A stretch of DNA of 64,000 nt from Arcicella rigui (GTDB taxonomy: Bacteria > Bacteroidota > Bacteroidia > Cytophagales > Spirosomataceae), in the NCBI RefSeq assembly GCF_034929435.1, contig NZ_JAYFUM010000006.1:245144-309143 (forward strand), read 5' to 3'. Below are positions 7,999-16,492 of the stretch, piece after piece (position 1 is the first letter of the stretch; each line of letters opens with the position of its first letter). Both the position numbers and the translations under genes were made by a program. The notes under the pieces were generated by a model. It was given only the letters and a program-made list of their open reading frames with translations. It ran no database searches and had not been told where the DNA came from.

Positions 7999-8141
7999 TC
8001 AAATCCAACGCTCTTTAGCTAACATTCTTTTTTGTCATTACTCCAGTATCAATATTTCAATATAGAACCCTCTTTTTATTGTTCAACTGATAGCGAAAGC
8101 TTGAGGCTTAACGCTGTCTTTACAAGTATTTAATATTTAGT

Positions 8142-8156
8142 ATATATAATCCATAG
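8142..8156. promoter_or_regulatory. Weak CTAT-N7-ATAG operator match before susC
   Basis: ATAT-N7-ATAG, seven of the eight defined bases, ends 7 bp before the susC start. It is listed because stronger copies precede other sulfur genes in the window; on its own it could be chance in AT-rich DNA. Confidence 0.3.
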
Positions 8157-8163
8157 AGTAAAC

Positions 8164-11100
8164 ATGAAAAACAAATTACTTAAATTATTCTTTTTGTTGT
8201 CCATAGTCCTAACAGCCGTTGGGGCAAAAGCTCAACAAATATCAGGTAAAGTGATAGATTCAAGGACGAAAGAACCCATTATTGGTGCTGCCATTGCTAT
8301 AAAAGGAACGTCAGTAGGTGTTACAACAGATGCAAACGGAAAGTTTGTATTAAAAACAAGTACAAAACCTCCCTTCACAATTGTCACTACTTTTGTTGGC
8401 TATAAAAAGAAAGAAATTGAAGTGGTAGAATTTGAAAATCTAACCATTTCCTTACTTGAATCGAAAGGTCAGCGTTTGGATGAAGTCATTGTTGTAGGCT
8501 ACGGTACTCAAAAAAGAAGCGACATTACAGGTTCGATTGCCTCTGTGCCTTTAGAAATCAAATCACAACCAGTAGTTTCGGTTGAACGCTTATTGCAAGG
8601 CTCTATTGCTGGGGCAATTGTTACACAAACTTCTGGACAACCCGGTGGTGGTGTAAGTGTACAAATTCGTGGTAATAACTCTATCACGGCTGGCTCTGAC
8701 CCATTGTATGTAATCGACGGTTTCCCTATCAACAACGACTACTCGTTGAACGATGCAGGTGTAACTGATGGTTCTAAAATCAACCCTTTATCGACTTTAA
8801 ACACGGCTGATATTGAATCAATTGATGTATTAAAAGATGCTTCGGCAACAGCCATTTATGGTTCTCGTGGAGCAAATGGTGTTGTAATCATTACGACAAA
8901 AAATGGTACAAAAGGTAAGTCGGTTATCAATTATGATGCCTACTACGGTGTGCAAGAAGTGATTCGTACTATTCCTTTATTGAATGCAGGAGAATGGTGG
9001 GCTTTGCGTAAAGATGCGGCTAAAAATTCAGGAAAAACTACTTCTTTACCAAGCGTTTCTGGCTATACTTTAGATACTTCGGGCGTTGGTACAGACTGGC
9101 AAGCTGCAGCTTTCCGCAAAGCTGGTATTCAAAGCCATAGTCTTTCGATTTTGTCTGGTAGCGACAAAACTCGTTTATCAGTTTCGGGTAACTACCTCAA
9201 ACAAGATGGGGTTTTACAAAATACCGACTTTGTGCGTTACTCAGGTCGTTTTGCTTTAGACCACGATTACAGCAAAAACTTCAAAATTACTTCAAGTTTA
9301 GTTACAAGTTATACCAAATCGAATGTAGCACCTGCGGCGATTGTGGGCAACTTATTACTTACGCCTCCATCCTTGCCAGTGTATAGAACTGACGGTTCTT
9401 TTGTAGTATTGAGTCCGTTTGAATCTGCCTTGCAAAACCCTATCAACTCTTTGTACAATCAGTTGAACGAAACCAAAACGAGCCGTATTTTAGGAAACGT
9501 AGCAGGAGAATTGACATTGATTGAAGGCTTGAAATTGAAAGTTTTATTCGGTATCGACCTTGTTGACAACAAACAAAACCGCTACTTACCAAGTACCACA
9601 GCAGAAGGACAATCCCTAAGTGGTTTGGCTACCGTAGGTTCTGTTTTCACAACTAACTGGTTGAATGAAAATACGTTAGCGTATGAGAAACAATTGGGAC
9701 AAAAAGGTAAATTAAATGCTATTTTAGGTTTTACGGCACAGCAATCAAATACCGAAGGAACAGTTGCTGAGGCAGCAGGTTTTGCAACGGATGCGTTTTC
9801 ATACAATAACTTAGGAACTGGTATCACCAACCGTACACCTCGCTCTTATGCCAACGACTGGGCTTTGGCATCGTACTTGGGTCGTGTAAACTATGCTTAT
9901 GACGACCGCTACTTATTTACGTTTACCTTGCGTGCTGATGGTTCATCGAAATTTGGTGATGGTAACAAATGGGGTTATTTCCCTTCGGCAGCATTTGGTT
10001 GGAACATCAGTAATGAAAAATTCTGGCAACAATCAAATAAAGTAACCAATTTAAAACTACGTTTGAGTGCAGGTTCGACAGGAAACCAAAGTATTCCAGC
10101 TTATCAATCGTTATCGCAATTGGCTTACTTCCGTTACAACTTCTCAAACACGACGGTTTCAGGCTATGCTCCAAACACCGTTCCGAATCCGAACTTAGGC
10201 TGGGAAAAAACCTTCCAAGTGGATACTGGTATCGACGTGGGTTTATTCAACAACCGTATTACTTTAGTTGCTGATTATTATTACAAAAAAACCACCGATT
10301 TGTTGTTGACTCGTACTGTACCGGGTACATCAGGTTTGTCTGATTTTTATAACGGTCAAGCTTCAACGATTTACCAAAATATCGGTGCGGTATCGAACAA
10401 AGGGTATGAACTTTACATCAACTCTCATACCATCGACAATAAAGACTTGAAATGGAACACAACTTTGGTTTACTCAAAAAATACCAATGAAATCCTAAGC
10501 TTGGGCGATGGTGTAACGCAAATTATTCCTTCTATTTCTTCGCCTTCTATTGCCAAAGTGGGCTATCCAGTAGGCTCGTTTATTGTGTATCAAACCGATG
10601 GCGTTATTCAAAGTGGCGATACTCCATTAACACCACAAGCTAACAAAAGTGCTGGTGGACAAAAATATAAAGACATCAGTGGACCAAACGGCGTTCCTGA
10701 CGGTGTAATCAGCCAAGCTTATGACCGTGTGGTGATTTCAAACCAACCAGACTTTACAGCAGGTTTAACCAACACTTTCAGCTACAAAGGTTTTGATTTG
10801 TCTATCTTTTTCCAAGCAAACGTAGGCGGTAAAATTTACAATGCCAACCGTGCCAACTTAGAATTAGGTACAGGTTATACCAACGCCACACGTGATTTGT
10901 TGAACCGTTGGACAACAACCAATACCAACACTGACGTAAAAGCGGCATACCAAGACCCAGCCGTAACCATTTCGGATAGATTCATCGAAGATGCCACTTA
11001 TTATCGTTTGAAGAACATTTCATTCGGGTATAATTTTCCATCTAAATTCTTGAAAAATGCTCATTTGAAAAACCTAAGAGTATATGTTTCGGCACAAAAC

Positions 11101-11238
11101 GCTGCCACTTGGACCAAATATACAGGCTTTGACCCAGAAGTAAGCTTAAACGGTCAGTCGCTTATCAACAAAGGAGTTGACCAAGGCGTTTATCCAAACA
11201 ACAAATCATATCAAGTAGGTTTATCTGTATCATTTTAG
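8164..11238 (+). CDS. SusC/RagA-type TonB-dependent transporter lacking Met and Cys
   Basis: A 1024-aa outer membrane protein: signal peptide (1-24), CarboxypepD_reg-like domain (about 25-105), TonB-box-like DEVIVVGYGTQ, plug domain with VLKDASATAIYGSRGANGVV, then a beta-barrel ending in LSVSF. It forms the channel under the SusD lipoprotein that follows and imports a bulky nutrient with TonB energy. The translation has no methionine after the initiator and no cysteine, while the other SusC in this window has 15 internal Met over a similar length. That bias, and the sulfatase neighbours, point to use under sulfur starvation, probably for a sulfated or organosulfur substrate. Confidence 0.96.
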   Translation: MKNKLLKLFFLLSIVLTAVGAKAQQISGKVIDSRTKEPIIGAAIAIKGTSVGVTTDANGKFVLKTSTKPPFTIVTTFVGYKKKEIEVVEFENLTISLLESKGQRLDEVIVVGYGTQKRSDITGSIASVPLEIKSQPVVSVERLLQGSIAGAIVTQTSGQPGGGVSVQIRGNNSITAGSDPLYVIDGFPINNDYSLNDAGVTDGSKINPLSTLNTADIESIDVLKDASATAIYGSRGANGVVIITTKNGTKGKSVINYDAYYGVQEVIRTIPLLNAGEWWALRKDAAKNSGKTTSLPSVSGYTLDTSGVGTDWQAAAFRKAGIQSHSLSILSGSDKTRLSVSGNYLKQDGVLQNTDFVRYSGRFALDHDYSKNFKITSSLVTSYTKSNVAPAAIVGNLLLTPPSLPVYRTDGSFVVLSPFESALQNPINSLYNQLNETKTSRILGNVAGELTLIEGLKLKVLFGIDLVDNKQNRYLPSTTAEGQSLSGLATVGSVFTTNWLNENTLAYEKQLGQKGKLNAILGFTAQQSNTEGTVAEAAGFATDAFSYNNLGTGITNRTPRSYANDWALASYLGRVNYAYDDRYLFTFTLRADGSSKFGDGNKWGYFPSAAFGWNISNEKFWQQSNKVTNLKLRLSAGSTGNQSIPAYQSLSQLAYFRYNFSNTTVSGYAPNTVPNPNLGWEKTFQVDTGIDVGLFNNRITLVADYYYKKTTDLLLTRTVPGTSGLSDFYNGQASTIYQNIGAVSNKGYELYINSHTIDNKDLKWNTTLVYSKNTNEILSLGDGVTQIIPSISSPSIAKVGYPVGSFIVYQTDGVIQSGDTPLTPQANKSAGGQKYKDISGPNGVPDGVISQAYDRVVISNQPDFTAGLTNTFSYKGFDLSIFFQANVGGKIYNANRANLELGTGYTNATRDLLNRWTTTNTNTDVKAAYQDPAVTISDRFIEDATYYRLKNISFGYNFPSKFLKNAHLKNLRVYVSAQNAATWTKYTGFDPEVSLNGQSLINKGVDQGVYPNNKSYQVGLSVSF

Positions 11239-11358
11239 TCATAGCTATGAGCCATGAGCTATGAGATTTTAGCTTTGGCTGAAATTGTTCTAAGAATAAA
11301 TAAAAAAGCTCATAACTCAAAGCTAACGGCTCAAAGCTCATTTTAAATTTAGCATTCC

Positions 11359-12927
11359 ATGAAAGTACTCAAATATATCGCCCTTGCAAGTATCGGGCTA
11401 ACAGCCAGTTCTTGCGAATCGTTTTTAAAGGAAAATCCAGCTTCGATTATCTCGGAAGACCAGTATTATAAGACACAAACAGATGCAATTAATGCCGTAA
11501 ATGCTGTTTATTTTTTACTAAACGCTGGTGGACCATCTATCCAAACGCCTTACAATACGCTCTTTAACACGGGTATGAACTTTGCGGGCGATGACGAAGA
11601 CCCAGGACCAGGAGCAACCAACCCCGATGTACGTTCATTGGCGGTATTGGCTCACTCGTCATCAAACCTACGTGTATATGAGCTTTGGCAACAGCATTAT
11701 GCCGCTATCAAAAAAGCCAATGTAGCTATCGAAAAAATACCAACTATTAACTTCGATGCCACTTTAAAAGCTCGTTTGATTGCCGAAGCCAAATTCTTGC
11801 GTGCTTTGTATTATTTCAACGTAGTTCGTTTGTGGGGCGATGTTCCTTTGATTACAAGCTACCAAAAATATGTCACTGCCAGCGACTACGCTATTACCAA
11901 ATCGCCTTCAACGGAAGTCTATGCTCAAATTGAGAAAGATCTTACCGAAGCAGCTTCGGCATTACCTAACTCCTATTCGTCGCCAGATGTAGGTCGTGCT
12001 ACGGCAGGAGCAGCCAAAGCGTTGTTGGCTAAAGTGTATTTGACGAAAGCCTCACAGCCACTGAATCTTACCCAAAATTATGCTGATGCCGTAAAAAAAG
12101 CAGAAGAAGTACTTTCACCTGCCGATGGCGGAACGGGTACTTATGGCTATGACTTGTTTGATAACTTTGCAGATGCGTTCTTACCTGCCACTAAAAACGG
12201 TAAAGAGCATATTTTTTCTGCTCAGTTCAAATCGAATGCTCAGTTACAAGGCAATAACCAAAACCCTCGTTCTATCTTGACTGGTATTCCGGGGTTATCG
12301 GGTGGTTATGCCGATATGGTACGTTTTTATACCGTTGGAAATGACAAATTTTTCAGTGTATTTAAACTTTATACACCTGCTGACAAGCGAAAAAGAGTAA
12401 CTTTTGTTACCAGCTTTACAAGCCCGACAAATGGTAGAAAGTACGGTTTACCAATCGTGAATACAGCCGTACCAAACGATTCAACGCCATTTTTCAACAA
12501 AACTTGGGACCCGAACTCTACTTCTGTTACAAACGAGTCGGCTGCTAATGTGGCGATTATTCGCTATGCCGAAGTATTGTTGATTCATGCCGAAGCTGAA
12601 AACGAATTGAATGGTCCAACCGACAAGGCTTATAAATCGCTTAACCGTGTTCGTCGTAGAGCAGGATTACCAGATTTACAGCCCGGCTTAACCAAAGACC
12701 AATTCCGTGAAGCCTTGTACCTTGACCGTCGTTTAGAGTTGGTATTTGAATACCAACGTTGGTTCGATTTGATTCGTCAGAAAGATGCTACGGGCAAAAG
12801 TACATTTGTGGCTAACCTCCAAAAAGTAGGAAAAACAAACGCTACCGACAAGCACCGTTTGTATCCGATTCCACAATCAGAAATCGACAATAATCCTAAG
12901 TTGGAGCAAAATACGCTTTGGAAGTAA
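11359..12927 (+). CDS. SusD/RagB-type outer membrane lipoprotein
   Basis: A 522-aa lipoprotein with lipobox ending at Cys19 (LTASSC). It shows SusD features: tetratricopeptide-like helices with AKFLRALYYFNVVRLWGDVPL and the C-terminal RRLELVFEYQRWFDLIR block with YPIPQSEIDNNP. It binds ligand as the lid of the SusC channel encoded 120 bp upstream. The intergenic gap is filled by AGCTC-type heptamers that can pair into a hairpin. It has only two internal Met, and its only Cys is the lipidated one, continuing the low-sulfur trend. Confidence 0.95.
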   Translation: MKVLKYIALASIGLTASSCESFLKENPASIISEDQYYKTQTDAINAVNAVYFLLNAGGPSIQTPYNTLFNTGMNFAGDDEDPGPGATNPDVRSLAVLAHSSSNLRVYELWQQHYAAIKKANVAIEKIPTINFDATLKARLIAEAKFLRALYYFNVVRLWGDVPLITSYQKYVTASDYAITKSPSTEVYAQIEKDLTEAASALPNSYSSPDVGRATAGAAKALLAKVYLTKASQPLNLTQNYADAVKKAEEVLSPADGGTGTYGYDLFDNFADAFLPATKNGKEHIFSAQFKSNAQLQGNNQNPRSILTGIPGLSGGYADMVRFYTVGNDKFFSVFKLYTPADKRKRVTFVTSFTSPTNGRKYGLPIVNTAVPNDSTPFFNKTWDPNSTSVTNESAANVAIIRYAEVLLIHAEAENELNGPTDKAYKSLNRVRRRAGLPDLQPGLTKDQFREALYLDRRLELVFEYQRWFDLIRQKDATGKSTFVANLQKVGKTNATDKHRLYPIPQSEIDNNPKLEQNTLWK

Positions 12928-13040
12928 TTAGTTAGTGAATTGTGATTGAGTGAATTAGTGATTTGATTTTTCAGAAACTTATGATTTTTAATCACAAATT
13001 AAATTTGTACGATTACTTGAGTTTACGATTTTAGGCAATT

Positions 13041-13308
13041 GAATCAAAATATGCTTCGGAGTATCTTTTTAATGCTCGCATGAATGAAAAGAATACTCCG
13101 AAGCATCATTTGAAGACTCGCATGAAGTAAAACAATGTTCGTGAGTATCGTTTAAAGACTCGCATGAATGAAAAGAATACTCCGAAGCATCATTTGAAGA
13201 CTCGTATGAATCAAAACAATGCTCATGAGTATCTTTTGAAGACTCGCATGAAGTAAAACAATGCTCGTGAGAATCGTTTGAAGACTCGCATGAAGTAAAA
13301 CAATGCTT
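13041..13308. repeat. 42-bp tandem repeat array with dyad cores (6.4 units)
   Basis: Units start at 13041, 13082, 13124, 13166, 13208 and 13250, with a partial unit from 13292; the first is 41 bp and the others 42 bp. Each carries GAA(T/G)-rich ends and ACTCGCAT, and a central imperfect dyad of the ATGCTCNNGAGTAT type. In units 2 and 4 the core is inverted relative to the others. The spacing is four helical turns. It lies before the DUF1254 gene in a 450-bp gene-free stretch. The bases before it (12928-13040) carry GTGAATT heptamers. Confidence 0.85.
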
Positions 13309-13378
13309 CGTACATTACTAATCGTTTGATAAACGTGTTTATCAAGTTGATTTATAAAATAACAAGTAACAATTCAAT

Positions 13379-14806
13379 ATGAACATTATCAATAGAAGAA
13401 CATTCATCTCCAGCTCTCTTGTCCTCTCGGCGGTTTCTTTGTTGAAAGCCCAAGGTTTGCACAGCAACGACGATTCGGTAATTGCCACAGCAAAAGAGGC
13501 TTATATTTTTGGTTTGCCCTTGGTTCTTACCGATTTAACCCGACTTGTAGGAACATTCGGCACAAGAACATCCAACCAATTTAACCATAGCAAGGCTTTT
13601 CCTGACCATACATTCAAGGCGGTGGTTCGTCCCAATAACGATACTTTTTACTCATCGGCATTTTTGGATTTAGGAGCAGAACCTATCGTTTTGGATATTC
13701 CAGATACCCAAGACCGCTACGCTGTTTTTCCTTTGGAAGATGCTTGGACAAACATTTTTGCTTCTTTCGGTAAAAGAACCACGGGTACAAAAGCCCAACG
13801 CTACGTAATTACGGGGCCAAAATGGCAAGGAAAATTACCCAAAGGCATTGAAGAAGTAAAAGCCCCAACCGACTTGGTTTGGATTATCGGACGTATCCAA
13901 GTGAATAGCCCCGAAGACGGCAAAAACTTTGTCAGCAAACTGCAAGACGGTTTGAAATTGACACCTTTGAGTCAGTTAGGGAAAAAAGAACCCCTTGCTT
14001 CTACTGCTGTTTCTGTCACCTATTCGGTTGAATCGACTGAAGCGGCACAAGTTTTAAAAACGAAAAGAAACGTAGTAGAAGCCCTCAAAAAATTAAGCAT
14101 TGAGGAATATTTTACGTATTTGAATGAGCTTTTAGTAAAAAATCCTGCTTTTGAAGCTGATAAACCAGCTTTAGAGAAATTTGCTAAAATAGGTATTAAA
14201 GCAGGCGAAAAATTCAGTTTGAGTACTTTCGATACAGCTACGCAAACCGCTTTACAAAAGCTACCTACCGAAATCATTGCAGCCTTGGACAAAGCAAGAA
14301 CGATTCTTACCAACGACAACGACCGTAAACCAGACGTTACGATTGGGCATTATGGTACAAATTACCAGAAAAGAGCCGCCGTTGCCTATTTCGGTTTGGG
14401 AGCTTTAGGGCCAGAAGATGCCGTTTATTTAGGCTATCAACAAGATGAACAAGGGCAAGCATTGCACGGAGATAACAAGTATGTCATTCATTTCGAGCCA
14501 CATAAAACACCGCCAGCACGAGCCTTTTGGTCGATTACCTTGTACGATAAAGCTGGATATTTGGCAGAAAATGCCATTCGTCGCTACGCCATTGGCGATA
14601 GAAGCAACCTCCAATACAATGCCGATGGTTCATTAGATATTTACATTCAGCACGAAGCCCCAAGCAAAGACAAAGAAAACAACTGGCTTCCTGCCCCCAA
14701 AGAAGCATTTAATTTATCTGTAAGAATTTACTGGGCAAGCGACGAATACCTCAAAACTGGCAACTGGAAAAAACCACCGATAAAGAAAGTAATTGCGAAT
14801 GGGTAA
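13379..14806 (+). CDS. DUF1254/DUF1214 domain exported protein
   Basis: A 475-aa protein with an NRRTFISSSLVLSAV N-terminus that could be a Tat or Sec signal. A DUF1254 domain is at about 45-180 (AYIFGLPLVLTDLTR, VVRPNNDTFYSSAFLDL) and DUF1214 is near 370-465 (PPARAFWSITLYDKAGYL through SVRIYWA). The biochemical role of the family is not settled. There is no Met after the start and no Cys in the whole protein. The gene lies between the repeat array and an M28-like gene, and is probably cotranscribed with it. Confidence 0.88.
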   Translation: MNIINRRTFISSSLVLSAVSLLKAQGLHSNDDSVIATAKEAYIFGLPLVLTDLTRLVGTFGTRTSNQFNHSKAFPDHTFKAVVRPNNDTFYSSAFLDLGAEPIVLDIPDTQDRYAVFPLEDAWTNIFASFGKRTTGTKAQRYVITGPKWQGKLPKGIEEVKAPTDLVWIIGRIQVNSPEDGKNFVSKLQDGLKLTPLSQLGKKEPLASTAVSVTYSVESTEAAQVLKTKRNVVEALKKLSIEEYFTYLNELLVKNPAFEADKPALEKFAKIGIKAGEKFSLSTFDTATQTALQKLPTEIIAALDKARTILTNDNDRKPDVTIGHYGTNYQKRAAVAYFGLGALGPEDAVYLGYQQDEQGQALHGDNKYVIHFEPHKTPPARAFWSITLYDKAGYLAENAIRRYAIGDRSNLQYNADGSLDIYIQHEAPSKDKENNWLPAPKEAFNLSVRIYWASDEYLKTGNWKKPPIKKVIANG

Positions 14807-14896
14807 CTGAGTGAATTGTGAATGGGTTTTATGAAATAATGTAGGCTACAACCCATTCACTAACTCACAATTCACAACTCATTCACTCAATACGTT
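14807..14896. repeat. GTGAATT-type heptamer inverted repeat
   Basis: Heptamers of the form GAGTGAATTGTGAAT follow the stop codon, and their complement (CATTCACTAACTCACAATTCAC) follows about 30 nt later, so the whole spacer can fold into one long imperfect hairpin. Related heptamers occur at 12928-12962 and 59390-59418. Confidence 0.6.
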
Positions 14897-16180
14897 ATGA
14901 AAAAACTATTCAGTACCTTACTCTTTTTGAGCAGTTTACAAATATCTTTTGCTCAGAATACCGACGGCGAAGCCTTATTTGCTACGGTCAAAAAATTTGT
15001 GGCTTTGGGCGAACATCGCACAGGTACAAAAACAGATTTTGCCACATCGCAATGGCTAAAAAACGATTTAGACAAATGGGGTTTCAAAACCGAATTTGTT
15101 ACGTTTCCGCTTACGCAATTCTTTTTTGAAAAAGGAAATATTAGCATCGGTTCAAAGCAATTGGATGTGTTACCACTTTGGCCTGTCAGTCCAAAAATAA
15201 ACCTATCACAAAATGGAGTTTTAGTCAATGGCGACAAAGCAAAAGACCTCAGTGAGGTAAAAGGCAAACTCGTTTTAACGACACTCCCACAAGCAGGCGG
15301 AGCATTGAACGAAGCCATAGAAAAGCATTTAGATAAATTTATTCAAGCGGGTGCAAAAGGGATTTTAGCCATTACGCCAAGCAATACGGGCGAAATTGTA
15401 GCCCACAATACCAGAGAAAGTACGCAAGCTTGGGCTATTCCAGTATGGCAGGTAGCATCAAAAGATACAGTCCTATTTCAATCAGCTATTACTTCTGGTT
15501 CAGAAATAGCGGTAAATATTCAAGGGAAAAGTCAAGCCATCGAAGCCAGAGATATTGTCGGACGCATCGGCAATGGTAAAAAGTATGTAGTGATTTCAAC
15601 GCCCATTAGCGGTTGGTTTACTTGTGGTGGCGAGCGTGGGCCGGGCTTGGCTACTTGGTTGGCTTTGGCGGAATGGGTAAGTAAAAATCCTTCGCAATTT
15701 GCAGATTATACTTTTGTTTTTACAGGAAATTCTGGACATGAACTGGACAACCACGGAGCGAACGTTTTTGCCGAAAAAGCTGCTCCCAAGCCAGAAGATA
15801 CCCGTTTGTGGATTCACCTCGGTGCAGCGATTGCCGCCAAAGCTTGGAAAAAAGAAAATGGTCAATTGATATTAACCGACGAAGTAGATGGCAATCGTAC
15901 CATTTATTACGATGAATCGGTAGCCGATGCCTTTGAAAAGTCTTTCGCCAACATCAAAGCCAGAAAAGGCAAAGGAACAACAGCGAACAAAGGCATTGTA
16001 AAACCGGGCGGAGAAGGAAGTTTGTATCAAGCCAAGGGCTATAAAAACTTGGTCAGTTTGGCGTATGGACATCGTTTGCATCATGTAAAAACAGATGATG
16101 AAAATACTACTTCGCCTGCTTTGTTAGTAGAAATTACCGATGCTTTAAAAGCCTTTATAACAGCGGAATTGCAAAAGTAG
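14897..16180 (+). CDS. M28-peptidase-like exported protein, metal ligands apparently lost
   Basis: A 427-aa protein with signal peptide (1-19, ending SFAQ). It has the general layout of M28 aminopeptidases: an N-terminal part (GEHRTGTKTDFATSQWL), a PA-like insert, then a core with YVVISTPISGWFTCGGERGPG and ADYTFVFTGNSGHELDNHG. The usual first His-x-Asp and following Asp of the zinc site are not seen at the expected places, so it may not be a peptidase. It has one Cys and no internal Met. It follows the DUF1254 gene by 90 bp. Confidence 0.65.
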   Translation: MKKLFSTLLFLSSLQISFAQNTDGEALFATVKKFVALGEHRTGTKTDFATSQWLKNDLDKWGFKTEFVTFPLTQFFFEKGNISIGSKQLDVLPLWPVSPKINLSQNGVLVNGDKAKDLSEVKGKLVLTTLPQAGGALNEAIEKHLDKFIQAGAKGILAITPSNTGEIVAHNTRESTQAWAIPVWQVASKDTVLFQSAITSGSEIAVNIQGKSQAIEARDIVGRIGNGKKYVVISTPISGWFTCGGERGPGLATWLALAEWVSKNPSQFADYTFVFTGNSGHELDNHGANVFAEKAAPKPEDTRLWIHLGAAIAAKAWKKENGQLILTDEVDGNRTIYYDESVADAFEKSFANIKARKGKGTTANKGIVKPGGEGSLYQAKGYKNLVSLAYGHRLHHVKTDDENTTSPALLVEITDALKAFITAELQK

Positions 16181-16278
16181 AATAGCACAATATCGGTATT
16201 TCGTTTGCTTTTTTATTGATTGAACGGAATACCGATAGACAAAATTTGTTTTTACAAATGTTTTATATTATACTTATC

Positions 16279-16293
16279 CCATAGATTAAATAT
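16279..16293. promoter_or_regulatory. Weak CTAT-N7-ATAG operator match
   Basis: CCAT-N7-ATAT preceded by a TTAT box, six of eight defined operator bases, lies just upstream of the 57-aa gene and the sulfatase. It resembles the copy at 39496 (CCAT-N7-ATAG on the minus strand). Confidence 0.35.
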
Positions 16294-16300
16294 TATAACT

Positions 16301-16474
16301 ATGAAAACACGTATCACTTCATTTTCAACAAGATTTATAGGATTATTTCCGATTGTAGTGATTGTATTAATCACTGCTCTTGGTAATCCAGATTTATTCA
16401 AGAAAAAACAACAAAATAATTGGCTAAAAGCACAAAAATATTCGCTCAATAGTCAATCGAAAACAATTAGATAA
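16301..16474 (+). CDS. Small single-pass membrane protein (57 aa)
   Basis: From the ATG at 16301 the product is 57 aa with one membrane segment (about residues 12-29, FIGLFPIVVIVLITALG) and a basic tail. A longer in-frame start at 16220 is unlikely because it would add a poorly formed N-terminus and cover the putative operator. The stop is 18 bp before the sulfatase ATG, so they are probably cotranscribed. It has no Cys and no internal Met. No family is recognised. Confidence 0.55.
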   Translation: MKTRITSFSTRFIGLFPIVVIVLITALGNPDLFKKKQQNNWLKAQKYSLNSQSKTIR

Positions 16475-16492
16475 TTGAAATCAACTCAAAAA

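Noticed and set aside
13041..13308. CRISPR array
   Set aside because: Repeats are contiguous with no unique spacers and no cas genes are present.
13074..13316. Open minus-strand frame with 14-residue repeats across the 42-bp array
   Set aside because: The frame has no ATG, GTG or TTG start, and being open follows from the 42-bp (divisible by 3) period, so it is not called a gene.
16220..16300. Longer start for the small membrane protein
   Set aside because: The added residues lack a credible N-terminus and would cover the operator-like site; the ATG at 16301 gives a clean membrane protein.
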